A stretch of 49,191 nt of DNA, taken from Bacteroidaceae bacterium (GTDB lineage Bacteria; Bacteroidota; Bacteroidia; Bacteroidales; Bacteroidaceae). Location: the NCBI GenBank assembly GCA_017615245.1, contig JAGAAL010000007.1:1-49191 (forward strand), in the 5' to 3' direction. The notes under the pieces were generated by a model. It was not told the origin of the DNA. It made no database searches and saw only the letters and a program-made list of their open reading frames with translations. Made by a program: the position numbers and the translations under genes. The stretch's first letter is position 1. Each line of letters starts with the position of its first letter. This document shows positions 33,219 to 41,739 of this stretch, in pieces.

Positions 33219-33242
33219 TGGTTATAGGCTTAAAATTCTTGT

Positions 33243-33350
33243 GTTTAGAGTTTAGTGTTTAGAGTCGTGATTAGTTTAGAGTTTAAACAGTTTTCTTTCA
33301 ACTTTTAACTTTTTCAACTACTTTCAACTCTACACTCTCAACTTTCAACT
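33243..33350. repeat. Double heptamer island between fabD and the GH13 gene
   Basis: The left part has GTTTAGA/GTTTAGT units (33243-33285). The right part (33298-33350) has CAACTTT/CAACTCT units. The two parts are in roughly opposite orientation, so weak hairpins are possible. No promoter box or gene was found in 33219-33388 besides this. Confidence 0.7.
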
Positions 33351-33388
33351 CTTCCCACGCGAAGCGTTAACATCAAAACAAAACCATT

Positions 33389-35155
33389 ATGCGTCCTATC
33401 ATATACCAGACGCTGCCGCGCTTGTTTGGTGCTGTCAGCAAGGAGAATGTCCGTTACGGTTCGATTGACCAGAACGGATGCGGCAAGATGAATGACTACA
33501 CAGCCAAGGCCCTGAAGCATATTCAGGGACTTGGCTTTAATTATATTTGGTACACAGGTCTCATTGAGCACGCCACAAAGACCGACTATTCACGCTATGG
33601 TATCAAGGCCGACAACCCTGTTGTAGTGAAAGGAAATGCGGGTAGTCCGTATGCCATCAAGGACTATTACGACATCGATCCCGACTTGGCTGTAGATGTC
33701 AAAAACCGCATGAAGGAATTTGAGGCTCTCGTCAGTCGTACCCATCGTGCAGGCCTGAAGATGATTATCGACTTCGTGCCCAATCACGTGGCGCGTCAGT
33801 ATGGTTCCGACGCAAAGCCAATGGGTGTGGCCGACCTTGGAGAGAACGATGACCGCGAGACGGTATTCTCTCCACAGAACAACTTCTACTACCTGCCAGG
33901 TCAAAAGCTGGACATCAGCGACATCGCTGACGAAGGAGCAGAGTATGACGAATACCCAGCTAAGGTGACAGGCAACGACTGCTTTACTGCACGTCCTTCC
34001 AAAAACGATTGGTACGAAACCGTGAAGCTCAACTATGGCATCAATCCGCAGACGCGAAGATTCGACGATGTGATTGCAGAGCAGCTGAATATAGGAAGGC
34101 AAAGTGAAGGCATACGAGCCTACGGGCATTTAGAAAACGAAATACAACAAGTCGGAACACAAGGAAAACTGTTCACTTACCCCAGCACCTGGATGAAGAT
34201 GCTCGACATCCTTCGCTACTGGGCGACGAAAGGTATCGATGGTTTTCGCTGTGATATGGCCGAGATGGTGCCTGTGGAGTTTTGGGAATGGGCTATTCCA
34301 CAGATTAAGTCCGAGCACAGCAATATCATCTTCATTGCTGAGGTCTACAATCCCAACGAATATCGCAACTACATCTATCGTGGTCATTTTGACTACCTTT
34401 ACGACAAGGTAGGTCTTTACGACACCCTGCGTCATGTCATCGGAGGAGGTAGCGCCTCACTCATCACTCAGTGTTGGCAATCGGTCGACGACATCCAGCA
34501 ACACATGCTCAATTTCCTCGAGAACCACGACGAGCAGCGCATTGCTTCGCCATTCTTTGCAGGCGAACCCCGTCGGGCATACCCTGCCCTACTCGTTTCT
34601 GCCCTCATGCATACCAATCCTTTCATGGTGTATCAAGGTCAGGCACTCGGTATAGACGGAATGGAAGATGCAGGCTTCAGCGGTAGCGACGGACGAACCA
34701 CCATCTTCGACTACTGGAGCACTGATGCCTTCTGCCGTTGGCGCAATGAAGACCGTTTCGATGGTCTTAAGCTGCGCGACCGTGAACGCGAATCAATCGA
34801 CTATTATACTCGCGTACTCCATATCGCCGCTACAGAACGAGCCATTATCGAAGGCAAGACATTCGACCTCATGTATGCCAACTATGAGAATCAGGCAATG
34901 GACACCAACCGTCTCTTCGCCTTCCTGCGTAAAGCAAAGAGCGGAACCGTTCTTGTCGTAGCCAATTTCGCCGACACAGAGATGTGGGCAGATGTCCGCA
35001 TCCCCGCACATGCAGTCGACTATCTACAACTCCCGACAGGTATACGAACGGCCACAGACCTTCTCACAGGCAATACTCAGACCGTGGAGATATATCCCGA
35101 CCACATCATCCCCGTCCACATCCCTGCATGCGACGGCCTCGTACTCAAGTTCTAA
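33389..35155 (+). CDS. GH13 alpha-amylase family enzyme, cytoplasmic
   Basis: 588 residues without a signal peptide. The GH13 barrel motifs are clear: MIIDFVPNHVAR (motif I), GFRCDMAEMV with nucleophile D289, FIAEVYNP with acid E318, and LENHDEQR with D381. The C-terminal beta domain is present. The enzyme would cleave or rearrange alpha-glucans, probably stored glycogen or imported maltodextrin. Between the GINPQTRRFDD strand and the YPSTWMKMLDILRYW helix there are about 30 extra residues (roughly 228-258) that I do not expect from relatives; their codons are richer in A and in rare Arg/Ile codons than the surroundings. The gene ends 14 bases from the convergent GHL10 gene. Confidence 0.9.
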   Translation: MRPIIYQTLPRLFGAVSKENVRYGSIDQNGCGKMNDYTAKALKHIQGLGFNYIWYTGLIEHATKTDYSRYGIKADNPVVVKGNAGSPYAIKDYYDIDPDLAVDVKNRMKEFEALVSRTHRAGLKMIIDFVPNHVARQYGSDAKPMGVADLGENDDRETVFSPQNNFYYLPGQKLDISDIADEGAEYDEYPAKVTGNDCFTARPSKNDWYETVKLNYGINPQTRRFDDVIAEQLNIGRQSEGIRAYGHLENEIQQVGTQGKLFTYPSTWMKMLDILRYWATKGIDGFRCDMAEMVPVEFWEWAIPQIKSEHSNIIFIAEVYNPNEYRNYIYRGHFDYLYDKVGLYDTLRHVIGGGSASLITQCWQSVDDIQQHMLNFLENHDEQRIASPFFAGEPRRAYPALLVSALMHTNPFMVYQGQALGIDGMEDAGFSGSDGRTTIFDYWSTDAFCRWRNEDRFDGLKLRDRERESIDYYTRVLHIAATERAIIEGKTFDLMYANYENQAMDTNRLFAFLRKAKSGTVLVVANFADTEMWADVRIPAHAVDYLQLPTGIRTATDLLTGNTQTVEIYPDHIIPVHIPACDGLVLKF

Positions 35156-35169
35156 ATAAAATGATTTAA

Positions 35170-36696
35170 TTACAATTTCACTTTCACGGCCTTTGACTCA
35201 TTCTGCAGACGATCGAGAGCAGTAACGACGAAGGTACAGCCAGTCTGGTTGCCTTGAAGGTGATAGCGGGGTTCACCTACCACAGCTACAAGATGAGAGG
35301 CATCGTCGGCTGTGATGCTGACTTTCTCGCCTGGTGCAAAACGATAGATGGCATAGCGTGTGGCTTCGTCGAGGGGCTTCTTAGCTTTAGGTGCCTTCCA
35401 GGTGAGATAGATCTGACCTGAATTTCGCTCGAAGGAAACTGATAGTTTACTGACTTTCTTCGGAGCTTTCTTGTCAATCCACGGCATAAGAGGCTGAAGG
35501 GCCGGATACTTGTGATACTCTCGCTCCAACATGGTGCGGTAATTACCAGGATTGTTGACAACAGCGGCTGCATACCACTGACAGCTGCCTTGCACGTTCG
35601 GAAGACTGCGCTGGAGAGTGTACTTGGATATCATCTGGTGGATGTTAGGGTTCTTCGGGTCGGCTTCTTTCACGGTGCGCTCTACGTCCTGACCGATGTA
35701 GAGAAGACGATGGCCGCAATAGTCGTTCCACCAATGGGCAAGCACTTCGTAGTCGGCTACATTATAGCCGATGTTCCAATAGATTTGAGGAATGAGGTAG
35801 TCGACCCAACCGCGCTCTTGCCACAGGACAATATCGGCATAGAGGTCGTCGTAGTTCTGGGTACCACGAGTAGCACTACCCTTCTCCGAGTTAGTGCCAT
35901 CGGGGCTGTTACGATAGATGCCGAAGGGTGAAATACCGAACTTAACCCACGGCTTCACTTTACGGACAAGATCATGGATTTCACGAATGAGCAGGTTGAC
36001 ATTGTCGCGACGCCAATCCTCAATCGAAGAGAATCCACGCGGGTCAACAGCAAAGTTGTTCTGGTCGGGAATTACTTGTCCTGCAGTAGGATATGGATAG
36101 AAATAGTCGTCCATGTGAAGACCATCGACATCGTAGCGTTTTAGAATATCTTCGATGACCATACAAGTGTACTGACGATTGATTTCCAGCGCAGGATTGA
36201 AGATAAGGAGGTCTCCATATTGGAACAGGCGCTCAGGATGAGTAGCGGCTATGTGGTTCGTAGCCACCTCTTTCGTTCCTGCGGTCTTTGCACGATATGG
36301 GTTAATCCACGCGTGACACTCCATACCGCGACGATGGCACTCGGTAACCATCCAAGCAAGAGGGTCCCATCCGTCGGACGGAGCCAAACCTTGAGTACCC
36401 GTCAGATAACGGCTCCAAGGCTCAATATCGGAACGATAGAGCGCATCGCCCTCAGCACGTACCTGAAAGAGGATGGCATTGATACCTGCTCCATGAAGCA
36501 CATCGAGCTGATCGGAAAGCATATCGCGCAACTGCTGAGGTGACTTACCAAGATACTGTCCGTTGACACACTGAATCCATGCACCACGGAACTCACGCTT
36601 AGGCTGTGCAAAGCACAAAGTGCTAGGAGGAAATGTAAAAATTAAAAAATGTAACAATGCAAGAATGTAAACATTGAATAATGCAAATCTTTTCAT
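35170..36696 (-). CDS. GHL10/DUF187 family glycoside-hydrolase-like protein
   Basis: 508 residues. The leader ends TLCFAQ at about residue 31; the mature part opens REFRGAWIQCVNGQY, a hallmark of the YngK/GHL10 family. Further family segments are GINAILFQVRAEGDALY, MECHAWINPYRA, DVDGLHMDDYFYPYP and WVKFGISPFGIYRN. The barrel (about 33-365) is followed by a fibronectin type III-like module (about 395-508). The family is thought to act on glycans, possibly cell-wall-derived, but the substrate is not established. The leader is encoded by TTACATTTTTTAATTTTTACATTT-like sequence split by short spacers and ends in bases shared with the leaders at 1945 and 3326. It is the last gene of the long minus-strand run, 55 bases after the PLD gene. 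Confidence 0.88.
   Translation of the reverse strand: MKRFALFNVYILALLHFLIFTFPPSTLCFAQPKREFRGAWIQCVNGQYLGKSPQQLRDMLSDQLDVLHGAGINAILFQVRAEGDALYRSDIEPWSRYLTGTQGLAPSDGWDPLAWMVTECHRRGMECHAWINPYRAKTAGTKEVATNHIAATHPERLFQYGDLLIFNPALEINRQYTCMVIEDILKRYDVDGLHMDDYFYPYPTAGQVIPDQNNFAVDPRGFSSIEDWRRDNVNLLIREIHDLVRKVKPWVKFGISPFGIYRNSPDGTNSEKGSATRGTQNYDDLYADIVLWQERGWVDYLIPQIYWNIGYNVADYEVLAHWWNDYCGHRLLYIGQDVERTVKEADPKNPNIHQMISKYTLQRSLPNVQGSCQWYAAAVVNNPGNYRTMLEREYHKYPALQPLMPWIDKKAPKKVSKLSVSFERNSGQIYLTWKAPKAKKPLDEATRYAIYRFAPGEKVSITADDASHLVAVVGEPRYHLQGNQTGCTFVVTALDRLQNESKAVKVKL
36600..36696 (-). repeat. Leader segment built from AT-rich repeat units
   Basis: Read on the minus strand this contains TTACATTTTTTAATTTTTAC and ends with CTTTGTGCTTTGCACA, both of which recur in the leader segments at 1945-2014 and 3326-3395. 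Confidence 0.65.
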
Positions 36697-36751
36697 ATCT
36701 TTTTATAACCTACTATTAACTTATATTACTGACTATAAACTTAAACTATTC

Positions 36752-37969
36752 TTACAGGAAAGGAGTTAAAAGATTTCCGAACCACGCCACGAAACGCTTC
36801 CACTTCGTCTTGTTCTTCCAATAGGCATCACTCATCAGGACACAGCTGGCCTTATCCTCCTCGAACATACGTGTCAGTTCGGCTGTGACATCACGGTCGA
36901 AGATGATGGTGTTTACCTCGTAATCGCAACGTAAGCTGCGACTATCAAGATTGGATGAACCAACGGTGCAGAACAAGTCGTCGACCATCATGATTTTCGT
37001 ATGATGGAATCCGCCACGGAACATATATACCTTCGCTCCAAGTTTCTGCATTTGACGACCAACGTAATGGCTGGCATCGGGTGTCAAGGGGATGTCGCTC
37101 TCCTCGCTGAGTAGAATCTGCACATCCACCCCACGCTCAATACAACGCTTCAAAGCACTGCGCACCTGATGAGTAGGTACGAAGTAGGGATTGATGAGCA
37201 TTACCTTATGGCGGGCATTATCTAACATGCTGCAATAGAGCTGACGTATAGATTTATTCGTTTCACGCGGATGGCGGTCGATAACGCCCAATGTAGAGTT
37301 GCCACGCGCTTCGTTATGAGCAGGGAAATACTTCGCGCTGACCAGCATCTCGCCCGTAGCATCGGCCCACATACGGCAGAATATCTTGTGCAGTTCATTA
37401 ACTGCAGGTCCTTCGATACGCATGTGCATATCACGCCACGGACCTATACCCTCAAGACCGTTGATATAGTAGTCGGCCACGTTCATACCACCCGTATATG
37501 CCACCTCACCATCGATAACAACAATCTTGCGATGATCGCGTGGGATGATGTGATTGACCCAGGGGAAGCGAATGGGATCGAACTTCACCAACTTAATGCC
37601 AAGTGCACAGATGGAATCGTGCATCGCACGCTTCACAGGCTGGTTGTTCGACGAATTGCCGAAAGCATCGTACATAGCACGTACCTCAACACCTTGCTTT
37701 ACCTTCTCGGCAAGCTCGTGGTAGAGCAAACCTGCGATGGAATCATTGCGGAAATTGAAGTATTCCAAGTGAATAAACAACTTAGCCTTACGTATTGCAT
37801 CGAAAAGGTCATCGAACTTCTCATGACCGCTCTTCAATAACTTCACATAATTACAGTCGGTCAGTTCGATACCCTTCAGCGCCAAATACTGTTTCTCGTC
37901 CGCATCGCTCTGCGCACGAAGCCCAGATGCGGCCATCACCACTATCAGTATAGTCAATAATCGTCTCAT
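36752..37969 (-). CDS. Phospholipase D/cardiolipin synthase-like protein with cleavable signal
   Basis: 405 residues. Two HxKxxxxD motifs are present: H146/K148/D153 in DHRKIVVIDGEVAYTGG and H323/K325/D330 in HHTKIMMVDDLFCTVGSSNLD, spaced as in cardiolipin synthases. Classical Cls proteins start with two membrane helices; this one instead starts with what looks like a Sec signal peptide ([20 protein letters not shown]), so it would act in the periplasm. It may make cardiolipin from phosphatidylglycerol or act as a phospholipase. Its ATG overlaps the HAD gene's stop by four bases (ATGA), showing coupling. Confidence 0.87.
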   Translation of the reverse strand: MRRLLTILIVVMAASGLRAQSDADEKQYLALKGIELTDCNYVKLLKSGHEKFDDLFDAIRKAKLFIHLEYFNFRNDSIAGLLYHELAEKVKQGVEVRAMYDAFGNSSNNQPVKRAMHDSICALGIKLVKFDPIRFPWVNHIIPRDHRKIVVIDGEVAYTGGMNVADYYINGLEGIGPWRDMHMRIEGPAVNELHKIFCRMWADATGEMLVSAKYFPAHNEARGNSTLGVIDRHPRETNKSIRQLYCSMLDNARHKVMLINPYFVPTHQVRSALKRCIERGVDVQILLSEESDIPLTPDASHYVGRQMQKLGAKVYMFRGGFHHTKIMMVDDLFCTVGSSNLDSRSLRCDYEVNTIIFDRDVTAELTRMFEEDKASCVLMSDAYWKNKTKWKRFVAWFGNLLTPFL

Positions 37970-38622
37970 AGGCTACTCAATAAATCATCTAACGATGCTG
38001 TCCAATCCTCGTCTTTTCCGACAAGTAAACCTCGCATGCCCACAGCTTCGCATCCTTCGATGTTACGGGGACTATCGTCCACGAATACACATTCATCAGA
38101 CTTCAATCCTGCCGCATCCATCATCCTACGGAACATGGAAGGTGCAGGTTTGTAGTCACGAAGTTGGAAACTATAATATAAATAAGGTATATAGTGGCGC
38201 AACCCATGTCCGTCGCCACTGAATGCCTCGCTCTCTGCCCATTGCTGAAGGAAGGGATTGAGGTTGCTTAGCAAATACAGACGGTAGTGCTGTTGTAAGC
38301 GGAGCAATGTTTCGAGATTCTTCTGAGGCACGGCCTTGATGTATCCCATCCATCCCCATTGAGCTTCCTCGAAGGAATAGGAAGGGTTGTCCACACCACT
38401 GAATTTACCTCCTTTCTGTTGGGCTTCTATTGCCAGCAGACGGCAGAATTCGTCTGTCGTAATCTCGCCTTTCTCCACCTGTCCGAAGATGCCCGTTTGT
38501 CCGAAGATGTCCATCTGCTTACGCGCATCAGTAATGCCTAGCATCTCAAAACGCCGTATCGCTTCCTCGGGCTGAAGATGTACGACAACACCTCCGAAAT
38601 CGAATATTATATTCTTTACCAT
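37966..38622 (-). CDS. HAD-family hydrolase (HAD-IA type phosphatase)
   Basis: 218 residues from the ATG at 38622. A longer frame exists upstream but lies inside ung; the chosen start gives [16 protein letters not shown], the standard HAD opening with the nucleophile Asp at position 8, and overlaps the ung stop by seven bases. Further motifs are [10 protein letters not shown] (motif II Ser/Asn), the Lys in [10 protein letters not shown], and [18 protein letters not shown] (motif IV). It resembles YihX-like sugar phosphatases with an alpha-helical cap. The substrate is unknown. Its tight packing between ung and the PLD gene suggests co-expression rather than a shared pathway. Confidence 0.88.
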   Translation of the reverse strand: MVKNIIFDFGGVVVHLQPEEAIRRFEMLGITDARKQMDIFGQTGIFGQVEKGEITTDEFCRLLAIEAQQKGGKFSGVDNPSYSFEEAQWGWMGYIKAVPQKNLETLLRLQQHYRLYLLSNLNPFLQQWAESEAFSGDGHGLRHYIPYLYYSFQLRDYKPAPSMFRRMMDAAGLKSDECVFVDDSPRNIEGCEAVGMRGLLVGKDEDWTASLDDLLSSL

Positions 38623-39278
38623 TGTATCTCTGATATGCCTTTTGAGCGTAAATAGCTGTTTGCCAAACTGAAATGATGATTGCCGAAGAAACCACGATAA
38701 GCCGATAGTGGTGAAGGGTGTGCCGAACGCAGGATGCAATGCTTCGAGCCATCAATGAGATAACTCTTACTCTGCGCATAACTGCCCCATAAGATGAATA
38801 CGAGGTGCTCACGTCGTTCGCTCAGGATGCGAATCACGGCATCAGTAAATTCCTCCCAACCTTGTCGCTGATGAGAACCTGCCTGATGTTCGCGAACGGT
38901 AAGCGTAGCGTTGAGCAGCAAAACGCCCTGCATTGCCCAACGAATGAGGTTGCCAGATGCAGGTATCGGCGCGCCTATGTCGTCATGTATTTCCTTGAAG
39001 ATATTCGCAAGCGAAGGCGGAAAAGGAACTCCGTCGTTCACAGAAAAACAAAGTCCGTGAGCCTGTCCTGGTTCATGATAAGGGTCCTGCCCTATCAGCA
39101 CTACCTTCACACGGTCGAACGGGCATTGATTGAATGCGTTGAATATCAACCTGCCAGGAGGATAGACCGTATGCTGAGCATACTCTTGCTTCACAAAAGC
39201 GACAAGTTTGGCAAAGTACGGCTTATCGAATTCGCCTTGCAGTTGCTGTTGCCACGACAGCTCTATATTGACTTGCAT
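38616..39278 (-). CDS. ung: Uracil-DNA glycosylase, family 1
   Basis: 220 residues. The water-activating loop GQDPYH (63-68, D65), the uracil-binding LLNATLTV (N123) and the Leu-intercalation loop HPSPLS (H187) are all present, with AHGLCFSV between. It removes uracil from DNA as the first step of base excision repair. The gene begins six bases after the stop of the TlpA-like gene and overlaps the HAD gene, so it is in the middle of a compact operon. Confidence 0.98.
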   Translation of the reverse strand: MQVNIELSWQQQLQGEFDKPYFAKLVAFVKQEYAQHTVYPPGRLIFNAFNQCPFDRVKVVLIGQDPYHEPGQAHGLCFSVNDGVPFPPSLANIFKEIHDDIGAPIPASGNLIRWAMQGVLLLNATLTVREHQAGSHQRQGWEEFTDAVIRILSERREHLVFILWGSYAQSKSYLIDGSKHCILRSAHPSPLSAYRGFFGNHHFSLANSYLRSKGISEIQW

Positions 39279-39284
39279 ATTGAC

Positions 39285-40415
39285 TTATTTAAATAATTCT
39301 GCCAACTTTTCTTGTAACGCTTCTTCACGTAAGTTCTTCCCTACAATCTTTCCCTGACCATCAACCAACAGATTAGCAGGAATGGACTGAATCTTGTAAA
39401 GCACCGCACCTTCACACCCCCATCCTTTCAAGTCGGAAAGTTGAGGCCACGGCATCTGCAACTTATCAATTGCAGCCACCCATGCTTTCTTATCCTCATC
39501 GAGTGAAACACCTACCACCTCAAAGCCCTTATCATGATATTTGTTATAAGCCTCAACAACGTTCGGCATCTCCGCACGACAAGGACCACACCATGAAGCC
39601 CAGAAATCAACCAATGTGTATTGATGCTCGGCAATTATCGACATAACACTTACTGGTTGTCCGTTCACATCGTTCATAGTGAAATCTGTAAACTGACCGC
39701 CTTCGTCAGCATTCTTCGCTACTTCAATCTGTTTCATAATCTTGCGGTAATGAGGACCGTCTGGATTCTTTGCCGAATAGTCCTTCAACAGCAAGTCTTT
39801 TGTAGCTTCGTTGGACGGATTCTGATAGTATTGGGCAAACAGGTAGTCAGCAATACCTGTACCTGCATGGTCAACGATGAACAGACGCTCTGCTTCCTGC
39901 ATCTTTGCAGTAATCGAATCGAGTTGCTGCTGAGCGGCAGCAATTTCTTCTTGGGTTCCTTGCTGGTTTAACACAATTTGCCAAGGCACATTCTGCTTAG
40001 CCTCCCAATCTGCCTCCAACTGCTGATACTCTTTCCAAAGAGGTCCATCTACACCATGATTATTTACAACAGGTGGCTTCTGGCTTTCAGGTTTAAATAT
40101 CTGCACTTCAATCAATGAGTTCTCAAAAGGTATATCAGCCAGTCCCATTCCTTCGTTCGTACCATTATGAGTTGGGAGCACAAAGCAAATACTTACCTCT
40201 TCTGCAGTACCTGTAAATTCAAACTTCCCATTCTTAACAATGGCCGTATCGAATGGAACAAACGAGAAGAAGCCTTCCATCGTACACAAGTAAACGGTAT
40301 CACCTTCCTCTGTTCCTTCAGCTGTACCTCTGATAACATAACCGTCAGAGTTGTTGACACATGCTACTAATGCACATATACAAAGGCCAACTATAAATCC
40401 AAATAACTTATCCAT
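39285..40415 (-). CDS. DUF4369/TlpA-like thiol-disulfide oxidoreductase lipoprotein
   Basis: 376 residues. Lipoprotein cysteine C19 (ALVAC). Residues 25-115 are the DUF4369 beta domain (YVIRGTAEGTEEGDTVYL), then a helical linker rich in Gln/Glu, then a thioredoxin fold with the redox-active WCGPC (C276, C279) in LVDFWASWCGPCRAEMP and the cis-Pro segment SIPANLL. It would reduce or exchange disulfides in the periplasm, as ResA/TlpA proteins do. This is the intact counterpart of the CxxC-less protein at 12373-13542. It starts nine bases after the NlpC/P60 gene and ends six bases before ung. Confidence 0.93.
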   Translation of the reverse strand: MDKLFGFIVGLCICALVACVNNSDGYVIRGTAEGTEEGDTVYLCTMEGFFSFVPFDTAIVKNGKFEFTGTAEEVSICFVLPTHNGTNEGMGLADIPFENSLIEVQIFKPESQKPPVVNNHGVDGPLWKEYQQLEADWEAKQNVPWQIVLNQQGTQEEIAAAQQQLDSITAKMQEAERLFIVDHAGTGIADYLFAQYYQNPSNEATKDLLLKDYSAKNPDGPHYRKIMKQIEVAKNADEGGQFTDFTMNDVNGQPVSVMSIIAEHQYTLVDFWASWCGPCRAEMPNVVEAYNKYHDKGFEVVGVSLDEDKKAWVAAIDKLQMPWPQLSDLKGWGCEGAVLYKIQSIPANLLVDGQGKIVGKNLREEALQEKLAELFK

Positions 40416-40424
40416 ATCTATTAA

Positions 40425-41003
40425 CTATTTCACATGTCCTCCTGCCACCCAATGCTGCACGAAGTACGTCGAATTCAAATCATCGACCACAACCCCACGC
40501 GAACTGCTGGCATGAATAAATTTATTCCCTTTGAGATAGATGCCGACATGATTAATATTGCCAGGCGTCTTACTACTTCCCGATGTTACGAAAAACACAA
40601 GATCGCCACTCGAAAGTCCCGTGCGGCTCACGTTGCGGCAATCCTCTATGTATTGATCTGCACTACGACGATGGAGTTGCTTGTTGTAAACGGTCTTATA
40701 GATGGCGGTCGTTAAACCCGAGCAGTCAACGCCCGACTTTGTATTGCCACCATATTTATACGGAACTCCCAACCACTTGGATGACTCCACCATCAGTTGC
40801 CAATTGTCGTGTTCCTCAATGTCAAACCCCAATGCAAGTCCTGCACGAGCCAGTTCGCGCATATCGACATTCTTATAGAACGAACGTGAGGAATGACATG
40901 ATGATAAAAAGCAGACAAGGGTAAGGAAGCACAATGCTCCCCACCCTTTCCTTAAATTGATTACGTTTGTATGATATTTATGCTTCTTCCGCAATCGCCT
41001 CAT
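40425..41003 (-). CDS. NlpC/P60 family peptidoglycan endopeptidase lipoprotein
   Basis: 192 residues from the ATG at 41003; an ATG at 41042 is also in frame. The lipoprotein cysteine is C36 (CFLSSC), after an unusually long, basic N-terminal region. The NlpC/P60 fold shows the catalytic Cys C94 in GVDCSGLTTAIY, H152 in NHVGIYL and H164 in FIHASSS. Such enzymes cut the peptide stems of peptidoglycan between D-Glu and diamino acid. The start lies 26 bases inside the end of the ABC ATPase gene, so translation is probably coupled. Confidence 0.9.
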   Translation of the reverse strand: MRRLRKKHKYHTNVINLRKGWGALCFLTLVCFLSSCHSSRSFYKNVDMRELARAGLALGFDIEEHDNWQLMVESSKWLGVPYKYGGNTKSGVDCSGLTTAIYKTVYNKQLHRRSADQYIEDCRNVSRTGLSSGDLVFFVTSGSSKTPGNINHVGIYLKGNKFIHASSSRGVVVDDLNSTYFVQHWVAGGHVK

Positions 41004-41739
41004 GGTGAACGTTTCCTTCGAAATATTGTTCGATTTCCGCAATCATATCAGTATCCGACTTATTGTAGTCCTTGATGATATGCCCATGTTCAAGCAGCGC
41101 CACACGCGTACAGATGTCGAGTGTATGAGTCAGGTTATGACTCGAAACCATGATGGTCGCACCCGTCTGTTTGCTGTAGTCTTCCAACAAATACTTCATT
41201 GCAATCTGACTTGATGGGTCGAGGAAGTTGAATGGTTCGTCGAGAATAAGCAGACTTGGCTGATTGAGCAATGCTGCAATGATGCCCACTTTCTGCTGAT
41301 TACCAGCCGAAAGGTTACGAATCAGTTTGTTCTGACCGCAGACCTCACCGCTCATGAAGTCGGCATAGCGTTTCAACTGCTCTTCTATCTCTTCCTTAGG
41401 AATATTATTCACTTTACCGATGAACGAGAAGTACTCGTCGGGAGTAAGGTAGTCAATGAGGAAACCCGAATCAATGTGTGCACCAGTAAACTCTTTCCAG
41501 TCTTCGGTCTTTGACGTGATATACTCGGCATCCTCAGTCTTGATGGTCACTTCACCAGTATTTGGTTTCAGCAAATCGAGTATCAGACGGAACAGTGTCG
41601 TCTTACCAGCACCGTTATTGCCCACCAAGCCTAATACATCACCACTATTGACGGTAAATGCATCGATGTCTAACGCAACATTCTCTCCAAATACTTTCTT
41701 AAGCGTTGCGAGTTGCACGGAAACTTGACATGTTTTCAT
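40978..41739 (-). CDS. ABC transporter ATP-binding protein
   Basis: 253 residues. Walker A GNNGAGKTT (40-48), signature LSAGNQQKVGI (143-), Walker B LLILDEP (163-169) and the switch His in VSSHNLTH are intact. It overlaps the preceding DUF5687 gene by 41 bases and most probably pairs with that membrane protein as an ABC exporter of unknown substrate. The C-terminal tail is acidic (EEA). The reading frame extends through the overlap because the N-terminus MKTCQVSVQLATLKKVFG is normal for ABC ATPases. Confidence 0.93.
   Translation of the reverse strand: MKTCQVSVQLATLKKVFGENVALDIDAFTVNSGDVLGLVGNNGAGKTTLFRLILDLLKPNTGEVTIKTEDAEYITSKTEDWKEFTGAHIDSGFLIDYLTPDEYFSFIGKVNNIPKEEIEEQLKRYADFMSGEVCGQNKLIRNLSAGNQQKVGIIAALLNQPSLLILDEPFNFLDPSSQIAMKYLLEDYSKQTGATIMVSSHNLTHTLDICTRVALLEHGHIIKDYNKSDTDMIAEIEQYFEGNVHHEAIAEEA

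Noticed and set aside
38623-38739. Longer N-terminus for the HAD hydrolase
   Set aside because: It lies inside ung and precedes the canonical opening [11 protein letters not shown].
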